From assembly GCA_003242255.1 (NCBI GenBank), contig QGUT01000005.1, forward strand, positions 1 to 37,190: 37,190 nucleotides of DNA, written 5' to 3'. The DNA comes from Bacillota bacterium (GTDB lineage Bacteria; Bacillota; Thermosediminibacteria; Thermosediminibacterales; Thermosediminibacteraceae). The notes beneath the pieces were generated by a model. It made no database searches, was not told where the DNA came from, and was given only the letters and a program-made list of their open reading frames with translations. Numbering within the stretch: position 1 is the stretch's first letter; each line of letters opens with the position of its first letter. A program made the position numbers and the translations under genes. This document shows, in pieces, positions 25,252 through 32,826 of this stretch.

Positions 25252-26535
25252 ATGCCGAGAGTAATAGTGATAGGCGGCGGATGGTCGGGATGTGCTGCGG
25301 CCATTGCCGCTAGAAAGGCCGGTGCGGAAGTTGTTTTGCTCGAAAGGACTGATATGTTATTAGGAACTGGTTTAGTAGGCGGAATAATGCGCAACAACGG
25401 CCGTTTCACTGCTACCGAAGAAATGATTGCCATGGGAGCGGGGGAATTATTTGAAGTTACGGATAAAGTGGCAAGACATAGAAATGTAGAATTTCCCGGA
25501 CATAAACATGCCACCCTTTATGACGTAGCAAAAGTCGAACCGGCAGTAAAAAAGGTTCTCCTGGGAGCCGGTGTCGAGATTCACACGATGAGCCGAGTGA
25601 GAGACGTAGAAATGGAAGGGAACAAAATTAAAGCAGTTATCACCGATAATGATGAAGTATTTTCCGGCGACGTTTTCGTCGAATGCACCGGAACCGCTGG
25701 GCCTCAAAACAATTGCACCAAATACGGAAACGGGTGCGCCATGTGCATTTTGAGATGTCCCAGCTACGGTGGGCGCGTGAGCATAGCAGCGAAAGCTGGA
25801 GTAAAAGAAATGATGGCGAAAAAAGCTGACGGAACTTATGGAGCGATGAGCGGTTCTTGCAAGCTGAATAAAGATTCTCTCTCGGAAGAAATTGTAGAGA
25901 AGCTTAATAACACCGGCGTTGCTGTCATCCCGGTTCCCCCTGAAGTTAGAGAAGATGAGAACATCCTTACCAAGAAAGCGTGTCAGCAATACGCATTAAA
26001 GGAATTTGTGGAAAATGTGGTATTGCTCGACACGGGCCATGCAAAATTGATGTCGCCTTATTTTCCGCTAGAACAGTTGAGGAGGATTCCCGGATTCGAA
26101 AATGCCCGCTTCGAAGATCCATACGCTGGAAACTTGGGCAATTCCATGAGATACATGGCCATGTCTCCGAGGGACAACTACCTTAAAGTTATTGGAGTAG
26201 AAAATCTGTTCTGCGGAGGCGAAAAAGCCGGCCCCCTGGTAGGGCACACCGAAGCCATCTGCACGGGGACCCTGGCCGGCGCAAACGCGGTAAGGTACGC
26301 AGTAGGAGCCGAGTTAGTGGCGATTCCGACCGAATTGGCCGTTGGCGATGCCATAGCCTACGTAAACGAACAGATGAAGACGGAAGAAGGAATTTCGAAG
26401 AAATATACTTTTTCGGGGTCGGTCTACTTTGAGAGAATGAAAAAGTTGGGCCTTTACACAACCGATGTAAATGAGATAAGAGAAAGAGTCGAAAAGGCGG
26501 GCATGTTGAATTTCTTCAATCAAAAGATCGTATAA
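25252..26535 (+). CDS. FAD-dependent oxidoreductase with a cysteine cluster
   Basis: A 427-residue flavoprotein. The dinucleotide-binding motif is IVIGGGWSGCAAAIAA at residues 5-20. A second FAD-contact segment is GVENLFCGGEKAGPLVGHTE. Between the halves lie C145, C155, C162, C165 and C169; the last four form C-x6-C-x2-C-x3-C followed by Pro, a spacing that could hold an Fe-S cluster or a redox disulfide. It is related to FAD_oxidored / GidA-like enzymes. The substrate is unknown; its place after the PLP enzyme suggests oxidation of an amino acid or imine. A terminator follows. Confidence 0.8.
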   Translation: MPRVIVIGGGWSGCAAAIAARKAGAEVVLLERTDMLLGTGLVGGIMRNNGRFTATEEMIAMGAGELFEVTDKVARHRNVEFPGHKHATLYDVAKVEPAVKKVLLGAGVEIHTMSRVRDVEMEGNKIKAVITDNDEVFSGDVFVECTGTAGPQNNCTKYGNGCAMCILRCPSYGGRVSIAAKAGVKEMMAKKADGTYGAMSGSCKLNKDSLSEEIVEKLNNTGVAVIPVPPEVREDENILTKKACQQYALKEFVENVVLLDTGHAKLMSPYFPLEQLRRIPGFENARFEDPYAGNLGNSMRYMAMSPRDNYLKVIGVENLFCGGEKAGPLVGHTEAICTGTLAGANAVRYAVGAELVAIPTELAVGDAIAYVNEQMKTEEGISKKYTFSGSVYFERMKKLGLYTTDVNEIRERVEKAGMLNFFNQKIV

Positions 26536-26544
26536 GCAACAATA

Positions 26545-26572
26545 CGAAAAGGGGCGTTAAAGCCCCTTTTCG
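26545..26572 (+). terminator. Hairpin terminator after the FAD oxidoreductase gene
   Basis: CGAAAAGGGGC pairs perfectly with GCCCCTTTTCG around GTTAAA. The T-rich stretch lies within the stem (CCCCTTTTCGTC), with no long U-run after it. It separates the first three cluster genes from the regulator. Confidence 0.7.
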
Positions 26573-26585
26573 TCTAATATAATAA

Positions 26586-26614
26586 TTCTTTGAGCCGGCG
26601 AAATATTGTATAAT
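26586..26614 (+). promoter_or_regulatory. Promoter of the FCD regulator gene
   Basis: A perfect TATAAT at 26609-26614 with a weak -35 (TTCTTT at 26586-26591, 17-base spacer). It overlaps the inverted repeat described separately. Confidence 0.55.
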
Positions 26615-26630
26615 TAAAGGGACAATATTT
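26601..26630 (+). promoter_or_regulatory. Palindromic operator candidate overlapping the regulator promoter
   Basis: AAATATTGT at 26601-26609 and ACAATATTT at 26622-26630 are perfect inverted repeats with a 12-base gap. They span the -10 box and the predicted start point of the regulator gene, the right place for autorepression by a dimeric DNA-binding protein. Confidence 0.6.
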
Positions 26631-26651
26631 GTTGGCTATTAGGAGGAGACT

Positions 26652-27395
26652 ATGGCTTCAGAAAGAAAGCATTTACTGTATCACGTTCTCAAGGCCATCT
26701 CAAATTCACCGGCCCCGGTAGGATCGGGTTTTGTCCGTGAAGAGTTAAAACTGAAAGGTTATGACATAAGCGAAGCTACCGTTGGGAGAATATTAAGAGA
26801 AATGGACGCCGAAGGTTATACCGAGAGAGTGGGTTTTAAAGGGCGAGTTTTGACCTCTTACGGCGTCGAAAAATTAAGAGAATTGGAGCACGATCGACAG
26901 ATAAACCATTACGGCAATGAATTGATAAATGCCATTAAAGCTACAGGCAGGAAAAATTTCATCGATATATTGATTGCGCGAAAAGTCATAGAGAGCCAAT
27001 TGGCAAGACTGGCTGCTGAGAACATCACGCAAAAGGAACTCGGTGAAATGGAAGAAGTAATTAAATCCCAACGGATTCACGTGGAAAAAGGAATTTCAAT
27101 TGCAGAAGATGATATAAAATTTCACAAGCTGATAGCTCAAGCAGCCAAAAATAGGGTCCTGGATGCAGCTATGGACCTCATAAGGCACTACGGGCAATTA
27201 TCGCCGGCTTTGGAATATATAAGGAAAAGAGTAAAAAGCAAAGTATTGCTGGACCACGAGAAGATTTACGAAGCCATAGCTTCAAGGAATCCGGATAAAG
27301 CAGAAGAAGCTATGGTAAAGCATATAGAAAACCTCATTGCCGATGTCAACAAGTACTGGAACATGGTGTATAAGAGCGAGGATGCACCCATGTAG
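26652..27395 (+). CDS. FCD-domain transcriptional regulator with an NrpR/RNase R-like winged helix
   Basis: A 247-residue regulator. The C-terminal half (about 100-235) is an FCD ligand-binding domain with the metal-site pattern D154-x3-H158 (DIKFH), H202 (DHEKIY) and H224 (KHIENL). The N-terminal 75 residues are a winged helix (PVGSGFVREELKLKGYDIS then TVGRILREMDAEGY) that looks like the domain of NrpR or RNase R rather than the usual GntR type. FCD proteins usually sense organic or amino acids. GGAGGAG precedes the ATG. It sits between two halves of the mutase cluster and likely controls them and itself. Confidence 0.8.
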   Translation: MASERKHLLYHVLKAISNSPAPVGSGFVREELKLKGYDISEATVGRILREMDAEGYTERVGFKGRVLTSYGVEKLRELEHDRQINHYGNELINAIKATGRKNFIDILIARKVIESQLARLAAENITQKELGEMEEVIKSQRIHVEKGISIAEDDIKFHKLIAQAAKNRVLDAAMDLIRHYGQLSPALEYIRKRVKSKVLLDHEKIYEAIASRNPDKAEEAMVKHIENLIADVNKYWNMVYKSEDAPM

Positions 27396-27467
27396 AAACC
27401 TTTTTAAAAATTTTTAGAGCTCTTTTTGTGTGAGCTACTACTCATCAAAGATGAGGGAGGAGTTATA

Positions 27468-27701
27468 ATGTCAAAGGTTTTGGAAAAAGTCATGGATGCT
27501 GTCGACCTGGAAACCTTTTTGGTTTGCGACAGCGAGGAGGAAGCCAAGAAGCTTGCCGTGCAAATGATGAAGGAATTGGGATTTAATGACGTCAGCACTG
27601 TCTTCGTCCAGCATCTCGGGCCGGGTGCCAGAGTCAGAGTAAGAGGTTATATATATAAGCCTGGAGCTCGATACAATTGGCTTTTCAATAAAAAAGATTA
27701 A
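27468..27701 (+). CDS. Small subunit of a B12-dependent mutase (excised OraE/KamE-like domain)
   Basis: A 77-residue protein with a beta-alpha-beta-beta pattern: DLETFLVCDSEEEAKKLAVQ, MMKELGFNDVSTVFVQ and ARVRVRGYIYK. From memory it resembles the short domain that precedes the cobalamin-binding domain in D-ornithine aminomutase OraE and lysine 5,6-aminomutase KamE (pattern: Ala-rich helix, KK, V-x-V, EGTR-x-x-x-KG). ATG 27468 is preferred to an upstream in-frame GTG because AGGGAGGAG lies just before it. The mutase gene starts 18 bases after its stop, so the two very likely form one complex. Confidence 0.68.
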   Translation: MSKVLEKVMDAVDLETFLVCDSEEEAKKLAVQMMKELGFNDVSTVFVQHLGPGARVRVRGYIYKPGARYNWLFNKKD

Positions 27702-27719
27702 AAAAAAGGAGGAAAATAT

Positions 27720-29537
27720 ATGACCTCTCAGAAGAAAAAAGTGCTGCTCGCTCCATTAGATCCGGTTCACGACATCGGCCTCAAGATGATAAAAAGAGGT
27801 CTCGATTTGGCAGGGCACGATACCATTCTCCTTCCTCCGGATTACACCCCCGAAGAAATCGTCAAGGCAGCTATAGACAATAACGTGGACGTCATACTGA
27901 TAAGCAGGACCCTCGGCTACAGGGTAGCCGAAATCCTGGGGAGCTTTATAGATCTGGCTGAAGCCGCCGGCCTGAGGGAAAGGGTAAAAATAGGTATCGG
28001 CGGCATGGCGATTAAACCGGAACTGGCCGCAGAGTTGGGATTTGATGCGGGTTTCGGGCCCGGAACTACGGTGGAAGAAGCTGTAGCTTTTGTGGAAGGA
28101 AGAAGATATGTTAAAGAAGACAAGGGCGCGAGAAAGACTAAAAAGGATTTAACGGAAAAGCACGATTATGCCTTTAAAAACAAAAAAATAGAGAAGTTAT
28201 TAAATGCTATTGCCGATGAAATAATAGAATACGCAAAAGGCAAGACGACTCCAGGCATCGAAAGGGCAAAAATCCGCGAGAAGATGTTTGAAGCAAGCGA
28301 TGAAGCAGAGCTCAGGCAGTTGAGGAAGGAATACGCCGCTTTCTGCGACGACCTGGTCAAAGTGTATTATGAGAAAGGGGCGCTGAAGGAAAAGACGAGG
28401 CAACTCACTTCGGAGGAATTGAATGCCTTAAAGAGCTATTTGGAAAAAACAAAATCGAAGATGAAGCCTTCGCTCCTGCAGCACACTGAGACCAATCCAG
28501 TAGTTTTTATTCAATACGGCACGGGCTGCCCCTTCATGGATATTGCTCACATCAAAACCTGCGAAGCCTGGGGTGCCGACGGGGTGGTCCATTTTGACCC
28601 CTCCTGGGGAGCCCGGACCGAAGGATTTTACGAAGGTTTCATCACCCATGAAGAGGACGGTTCCGTCATAACCTATGAAAACCTGAAGCTGATAAAAGAC
28701 GCCCTAATGCCTTCCACTCTATGGCAGGTAAGAGCGCACAGGGGATTGAACACCCCGGAGACCGTATTTCTTGCAGGAAAGGTGGGGGCGGATCTGACGA
28801 AAATAAATATAGCTTATGGTTCTTTGGGAGGAGGTACCGACCCCGAAAGGCTCGCTGTGGATGCAGTAGCTGCGATTAAGTACGCTGCCCGGTTCAAGCT
28901 GCCCTTCGATGTAGTCACTAACGAAGAATTGTGTGGAGTTCCGGCCCACAAGGCCTTTGCTGGGATGTTGATTGTGGCGATGCTGGGACTGAAATTAGGA
29001 GCTCGGCCGATCCTCCAGCCGCTGTTCTGCTATTCGCCGGAAGTGATGATAAGCGGTCAGATGGAAGACAACTACGTCGATTTTAATGCGGCCAAGATCC
29101 TGGCTTTAAAGAGTATAGTGAATGCGCCGATCTGGTGCGGTGCGCCTATAGGATTTTTGACCCAGACCGAGGACAGGGTCCAATCCTCGCTGAGCACGGC
29201 CTTGCACGCCGCTTTAGCTTCTTCGCTGGAAGTCGATGGAATTTCTATAGCTTCTGCCGACGAGGCTTATTCGGGTGGACCCATTTCTGCCGCTGCGCGA
29301 GTTGACACTCTTCGAGCGACTCAGTCGGCCTTTAGATTTTTCGGACATACTAAGATACTTCCCACCGAAAAAGCGGAGGTATGGGCGAGAAAGATAGTGG
29401 AGGGCATAGAACAGACCTTAGAATCGGTCGTCCAAAACGGCAGTTTTGTAGATTCCCTTTATAAAGGATTGCTGGGAAGCCGTGAAGAAGGAGCGTATCC
29501 TGGAAGGGCAGGCCGCGGCACGGTGAAAAATATTTAA
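27720..29537 (+). CDS. Cobalamin-dependent mutase, OraE/KamD-like with rearranged domains
   Basis: A 605-residue protein. Residues 5-130 form a B12-binding Rossmann domain: APLDPVHDIG (presumed cobalt ligand H17), ISRTLG, IGIGGMAI and DAGFGPGTTVEEAVAF. Residues 155-190 hold KGKTTPGIERAKI, resembling D-ornithine aminomutase small subunit OraS. From about 258 to 600 is a TIM barrel of the aminomutase class (EAWGADGVVHF, FVDSLYKGLLG, YPGRAGRGTV). In OraE the barrel precedes the B12 domain, so the order here is reversed. It would move an amino or carbon group by adenosylcobalamin radical chemistry. GGAGG precedes the ATG. The substrate is unknown. Confidence 0.82.
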   Translation: MTSQKKKVLLAPLDPVHDIGLKMIKRGLDLAGHDTILLPPDYTPEEIVKAAIDNNVDVILISRTLGYRVAEILGSFIDLAEAAGLRERVKIGIGGMAIKPELAAELGFDAGFGPGTTVEEAVAFVEGRRYVKEDKGARKTKKDLTEKHDYAFKNKKIEKLLNAIADEIIEYAKGKTTPGIERAKIREKMFEASDEAELRQLRKEYAAFCDDLVKVYYEKGALKEKTRQLTSEELNALKSYLEKTKSKMKPSLLQHTETNPVVFIQYGTGCPFMDIAHIKTCEAWGADGVVHFDPSWGARTEGFYEGFITHEEDGSVITYENLKLIKDALMPSTLWQVRAHRGLNTPETVFLAGKVGADLTKINIAYGSLGGGTDPERLAVDAVAAIKYAARFKLPFDVVTNEELCGVPAHKAFAGMLIVAMLGLKLGARPILQPLFCYSPEVMISGQMEDNYVDFNAAKILALKSIVNAPIWCGAPIGFLTQTEDRVQSSLSTALHAALASSLEVDGISIASADEAYSGGPISAAARVDTLRATQSAFRFFGHTKILPTEKAEVWARKIVEGIEQTLESVVQNGSFVDSLYKGLLGSREEGAYPGRAGRGTVKNI

Positions 29538-29552
29538 ATTCTGGAGGTAACA

Positions 29553-30626
29553 ATGGTGCGAACAATCGGCGTAGCAGGTACGGCCAAGAACACGGGCAAG
29601 ACCACTACAATATCAACTCTGCTGAGACACATTTCTCGGAGGTCGAATATAAAGGTAGGTTTGACCAGTATAGGTTATGACGGAGAAGAAATCGATAACA
29701 TAACGGGGCTGGTAAAGCCGAGGTTGTTTTTAAAGGCAGGCAACGTTGTGGCTACTGCCAGCAAACTGATAAATGTGGGAAGTGCAGAACTGGAAATCAT
29801 AAAAGAAACCCAAATTTTTACGCCCTTAGGAAATGTAATAATTGCCCGGGTGAAAAAGGAAGGCCTCGTAGTGGTGGCAGGCCCTAACAAGAGCGGCGAA
29901 CTTAAAAAAGTCGTGGATGTGATGATAGAAAAAACCGGTTGCGACGTGGTCTTTGTCGATGGAGCACTCAACCGAATTGCCCCGATGGCAGTGGCGGAAG
30001 GCTTGATCATAGCAACCGGCGCTGCCCGAAATCCCGATATAACCGAGTTGGTTCGGGAAACGAGGCACCTTTGCGACATATTGGACCTTAATGAAGCGGA
30101 GGAAAGTTATAGAAAGCTGCTGCAGAATGTAAATACAATAGCTGTGGTCGATAAAAGAGGACAAATTTCTAATTATCGCTATTCGGCGCTGATCCACAAT
30201 GATATGGTGCCGGAGTTGATGAAAATCATTACCGAAGATGCCCGGGCAGTGTATATACCTGCTGCCGTTTCCCAACCAGCATTGGAAAAACTCGTGGATA
30301 TTATAGACGACGGCTTAAAGGATATGATAATTCTCCTTCATGATCCGATAAAACTGCTGGTGAGCGCAAGCCCTGGAAAGATAGCGGGGACTATCGATAA
30401 GATAAAAGCTTTGAAAGGTCGAATCGAAGTCTTGAAAAAAGTTCCGGTTTTAGCTGTTACCGTAAACCCCTTTTATCCGAGATACATGTTCGATAAAAAC
30501 ACTTACGAACCAGCGTACATAGATGAAAATTTGCTGAAAGAAGAGATGCAAAGAGCCTTGCCATTGCCGGTGGTGAATATTTTAAAAGATGGTCCGGACG
30601 AAATAATAAAGATCTTGAGATTGTAG
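29553..30626 (+). CDS. P-loop NTPase, likely mutase reactivating factor
   Basis: A 357-residue protein. The P-loop is GTAKNTGKTTT (residues 9-19), of the GxxxxxGKT form seen in BioD and other SIMIBI NTPases. A Walker B-like segment is VVFVDGALNRIAP near residue 133. The remainder is alpha/beta with a conserved NPFYPRYMFDKN near the C-terminus. B12 mutases and aminomutases are usually accompanied by an ATP- or GTP-using reactivase that removes damaged cobalamin; position 15 bases after the mutase makes that the best guess. It is not clearly MutL, MeaB or KamB-like by eye. A terminator follows. Confidence 0.68.
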   Translation: MVRTIGVAGTAKNTGKTTTISTLLRHISRRSNIKVGLTSIGYDGEEIDNITGLVKPRLFLKAGNVVATASKLINVGSAELEIIKETQIFTPLGNVIIARVKKEGLVVVAGPNKSGELKKVVDVMIEKTGCDVVFVDGALNRIAPMAVAEGLIIATGAARNPDITELVRETRHLCDILDLNEAEESYRKLLQNVNTIAVVDKRGQISNYRYSALIHNDMVPELMKIITEDARAVYIPAAVSQPALEKLVDIIDDGLKDMIILLHDPIKLLVSASPGKIAGTIDKIKALKGRIEVLKKVPVLAVTVNPFYPRYMFDKNTYEPAYIDENLLKEEMQRALPLPVVNILKDGPDEIIKILRL

Positions 30627-30654
30627 GCCGAATCAACGGATTCGGCCCTTTTTA
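30626..30654 (+). terminator. Rho-independent terminator at the end of the mutase cluster
   Basis: GGCCGAATC (30626-30634) pairs with GATTCGGCC (30639-30647) around AACG and is followed by CTTTTTAT. It closes the cluster before rluB. Confidence 0.85.
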
Positions 30655-30739
30655 TCACAAAAATCTCGCGATGAATGAAGGAAAAATGGGATACGGCGTA
30701 TAATAATAAATACTAAACATATCATTGGCAAAGGGTGTT

Positions 30740-31459
30740 ATGAAGTTGAAAATTCGGTTGCAAAAATTCCTGGCAATGGCCGGAATCGCTTCCAGACGCG
30801 CCAGCGAGACCCTGATTCAAGATGGCAGAGTTCAGGTCAACGGAAAGGTTGTAAAAGAGCTGGGGACCAAGGTTGACCCGAATGTGGATGAAGTCCGGGT
30901 AGATGGGGAAATATGCCGGTTAAAAATAAAGCCGGTATATATACTTATGAACAAGCCGAAAGGAGTTTTGACTACCGTTACCGATCCTTTCGGCAGACCC
31001 ACGGTCATCGACCTTCTCGTCGGCATAAAGGAGAGAGTGTTTCCGGTGGGCCGCTTAGATAAAGATACGGAAGGACTGCTCATAATAACCAACGACGGTG
31101 AGCTTTCATATAAACTTACCCATCCAAAACATCAGATAGATAAGACCTATATAGCAAAAGTTTTGGGCATTCCCGATGAAAAAGACCTCAGAAGATTAAG
31201 GAACGGAATATTATTGGAAGAGGGCAAGACGGCTCCGGCAAAGGTTCGCGTCCTGAAAAAGGGGAAGAATTTTGCCGTGCTAGAAATTATAATTCACGAA
31301 GGGCGAAAAAGGCAAGTGCGCCGCATGTGCGAAGCAATAGGCCATCCGGTTTTGGATCTAAAGCGAATCCGCGTTGGGGAGCTGGCCCTTCGGGGACTTC
31401 CCCCAGGAGGCTGGAGGTATATGACCGAAGAAGAAATTCGATACCTAAAAAATCTGTGA
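30740..31459 (+). CDS. rluB: 23S rRNA pseudouridine synthase, RluB/RsuA type
   Basis: A 239-residue enzyme with an N-terminal S4 RNA-binding domain (RLQKFLAMAGIASRRASETL) and the RsuA-type catalytic domain. The catalytic Asp is in VGRLDKDTEGLLIITNDG; LNKPKG-like MNKPKGVLTTV and GRKRQVRRMCEAIGHPVL complete the family. It modifies 23S rRNA (E. coli RluB acts at U2605). ATG 30740 follows AAAGGG; TTG at 30725 and TTG 30746 are alternatives. In related spore formers this gene lies in the scp-dac block, so it likely marks the far side of the inserted cluster. Confidence 0.92.
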   Translation: MKLKIRLQKFLAMAGIASRRASETLIQDGRVQVNGKVVKELGTKVDPNVDEVRVDGEICRLKIKPVYILMNKPKGVLTTVTDPFGRPTVIDLLVGIKERVFPVGRLDKDTEGLLIITNDGELSYKLTHPKHQIDKTYIAKVLGIPDEKDLRRLRNGILLEEGKTAPAKVRVLKKGKNFAVLEIIIHEGRKRQVRRMCEAIGHPVLDLKRIRVGELALRGLPPGGWRYMTEEEIRYLKNL

Positions 31460-31471
31460 GGAGGAAAAATT

Positions 31472-31906
31472 TTGATAGTTTTTAGGAAAGCAAGGGCTGG
31501 TGATCTGGAGGTAATAAAAGGCATTTTACAGAAAGTGGAGCTTGAAGTGGATGGCATCGAACAACACATAGACAATTTTATGGTGGTCGAAGAAGAAAGC
31601 AGGGCAATAGCCGTCGGAGGATTGGAAATATACGGGGACGTGGCCATGCTCAAATGTGTGGCGGTGCTGCCGGAATATCGAGGCCGGGGTATAGGGGATG
31701 GGCTGGTGCGAGCTTTGATTAATTTCGCGGAGCGCAGAGGTGTGAATACTATATATACTTATCCCGGAAACGCCACAGTTTTTTTCGAAAGGTTTGGCTT
31801 TGCCGTCGCCGAGCCGTTAGATGTTAAAGGGCCTTGGACTGCTTCTTCCATATTAATGAGGTTAGATGTAAATGATTTTTTCAGGAATATAAAATGCAGG
31901 AAGTAG
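31472..31906 (+). CDS. GNAT-family N-acetyltransferase
   Basis: A 144-residue GNAT protein. The acetyl-CoA loop is PEYRGRGIGDGLVRAL. Core strands include MVVEEESRAIAVGGLEIYG and AMLKCVAVL; the C-terminal VFFERFGF is typical. It resembles the short ArgA-like N-acetylglutamate synthases, but without arginine biosynthesis genes nearby the substrate remains open. TTG start at 31472 with GAGGAGG upstream; it begins 12 bases after rluB. Confidence 0.82.
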   Translation: MIVFRKARAGDLEVIKGILQKVELEVDGIEQHIDNFMVVEEESRAIAVGGLEIYGDVAMLKCVAVLPEYRGRGIGDGLVRALINFAERRGVNTIYTYPGNATVFFERFGFAVAEPLDVKGPWTASSILMRLDVNDFFRNIKCRK

Positions 31907-31915
31907 AGGTTTTGT

Positions 31916-31944
31916 TTGAATGTTTGTCTCATATTTGGTATAAT
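31916..31944 (+). promoter_or_regulatory. Sigma-A promoter of speE-speB
   Basis: TTGAAT (31916-31921) and TATAAT (31939-31944) with a 17-base spacer, 42 bases before the speE start. A close match to consensus. Confidence 0.75.
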
Positions 31945-31985
31945 TTTTCCGATATAAGTAATAACCTCAGAAGGAGTGAAAGGGT

Positions 31986-32813
31986 TTGGAACTTTGGTTC
32001 TCTGAAATGCAATCTGAAAATATAAAGATGAGCTACAGAATAAAAAATGTCCTACATACGGAAAAGACAAAATTCCAAAACCTGGCAGTCTATGAAACCG
32101 AGGAATTCGGCAGAATGCTGGTGCTCGACGATGTGGTACAGCTCACCATGAAGGATGAGTTTGTATACCACGAAATGATAGCTCACGTGCCGCTCTTTAC
32201 CCACGGCAATCCCGAGAGAGTATTAATTATAGGCGGCGGAGACGGGGGCACGCTTCGCGAAGTGCTGAAACACCCCGTGAAAGAAGCTCACCTTGTCGAC
32301 ATAGATGAAAAAGTAATCGAGGCATCGAAAAATTTCTTCCCCGAGTTAAATGTGGCTTTTAAAGATCCGAGGGCGAAGGTCTTGTGCGAAGATGGCATAG
32401 CATACGTCAAAAGATTTAAAAATTATTACGACGTCATCATCGTAGATTCGACGGACCCGGTGGGGCCCGCTGTGGGTCTCTTTAGGAGCGATTTCTACAG
32501 GGATATTTTCAATGCTTTGACCGAAAAAGGGATTTTTGTCGCCCAGACCGAATCACCTTTCTTCTATGAGGGATTGATAAAAGAAGTTTACAATTGTGTC
32601 TCCGAAATCTTCCCGTACACAGCTCTGTATACAGCAGTCGTCCCCACATATCCGGGGGCCCTGTGGACTTTCGTAATGGGCTCCAAGCAGGTCGATCCGC
32701 ACAAAGTGGACCTTCCGCAGGAATGCGGTTTTAAAACCAAGTACTACTCGCCGAAAGTACATAGAGCGTGTTTGCAGTTGCCTCCGTTCATTAAAGAAAT
32801 CATAAAAAAGTAG
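31986..32813 (+). CDS. speE: Spermidine synthase (polyamine aminopropyltransferase)
   Basis: A 275-residue SpeE. Motifs: LDDVVQLTMKDEFVYHEM, the SAM-like binding loop VLIIGGGDGGTLREVLKH, and the catalytic VDSTDPVGPA. It transfers an aminopropyl group from decarboxylated S-adenosylmethionine to a polyamine acceptor, usually putrescine. Start is TTG 31986 with AAGGAG at 31971-31976. It is followed 13 bases later by speB, so in thermophiles the pair may use agmatine first and hydrolyse it afterwards. SpeA and SpeD are not in the window. Confidence 0.95.
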   Translation: MELWFSEMQSENIKMSYRIKNVLHTEKTKFQNLAVYETEEFGRMLVLDDVVQLTMKDEFVYHEMIAHVPLFTHGNPERVLIIGGGDGGTLREVLKHPVKEAHLVDIDEKVIEASKNFFPELNVAFKDPRAKVLCEDGIAYVKRFKNYYDVIIVDSTDPVGPAVGLFRSDFYRDIFNALTEKGIFVAQTESPFFYEGLIKEVYNCVSEIFPYTALYTAVVPTYPGALWTFVMGSKQVDPHKVDLPQECGFKTKYYSPKVHRACLQLPPFIKEIIKK

Positions 32814-32826
32814 AAGAGGGAATAAA

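Noticed and set aside
30699..30704. TATAAT before rluB as a promoter
   Set aside because: No acceptable -35 at 16-18 bases; too weak to list, though rluB must be transcribed from somewhere after the terminator.
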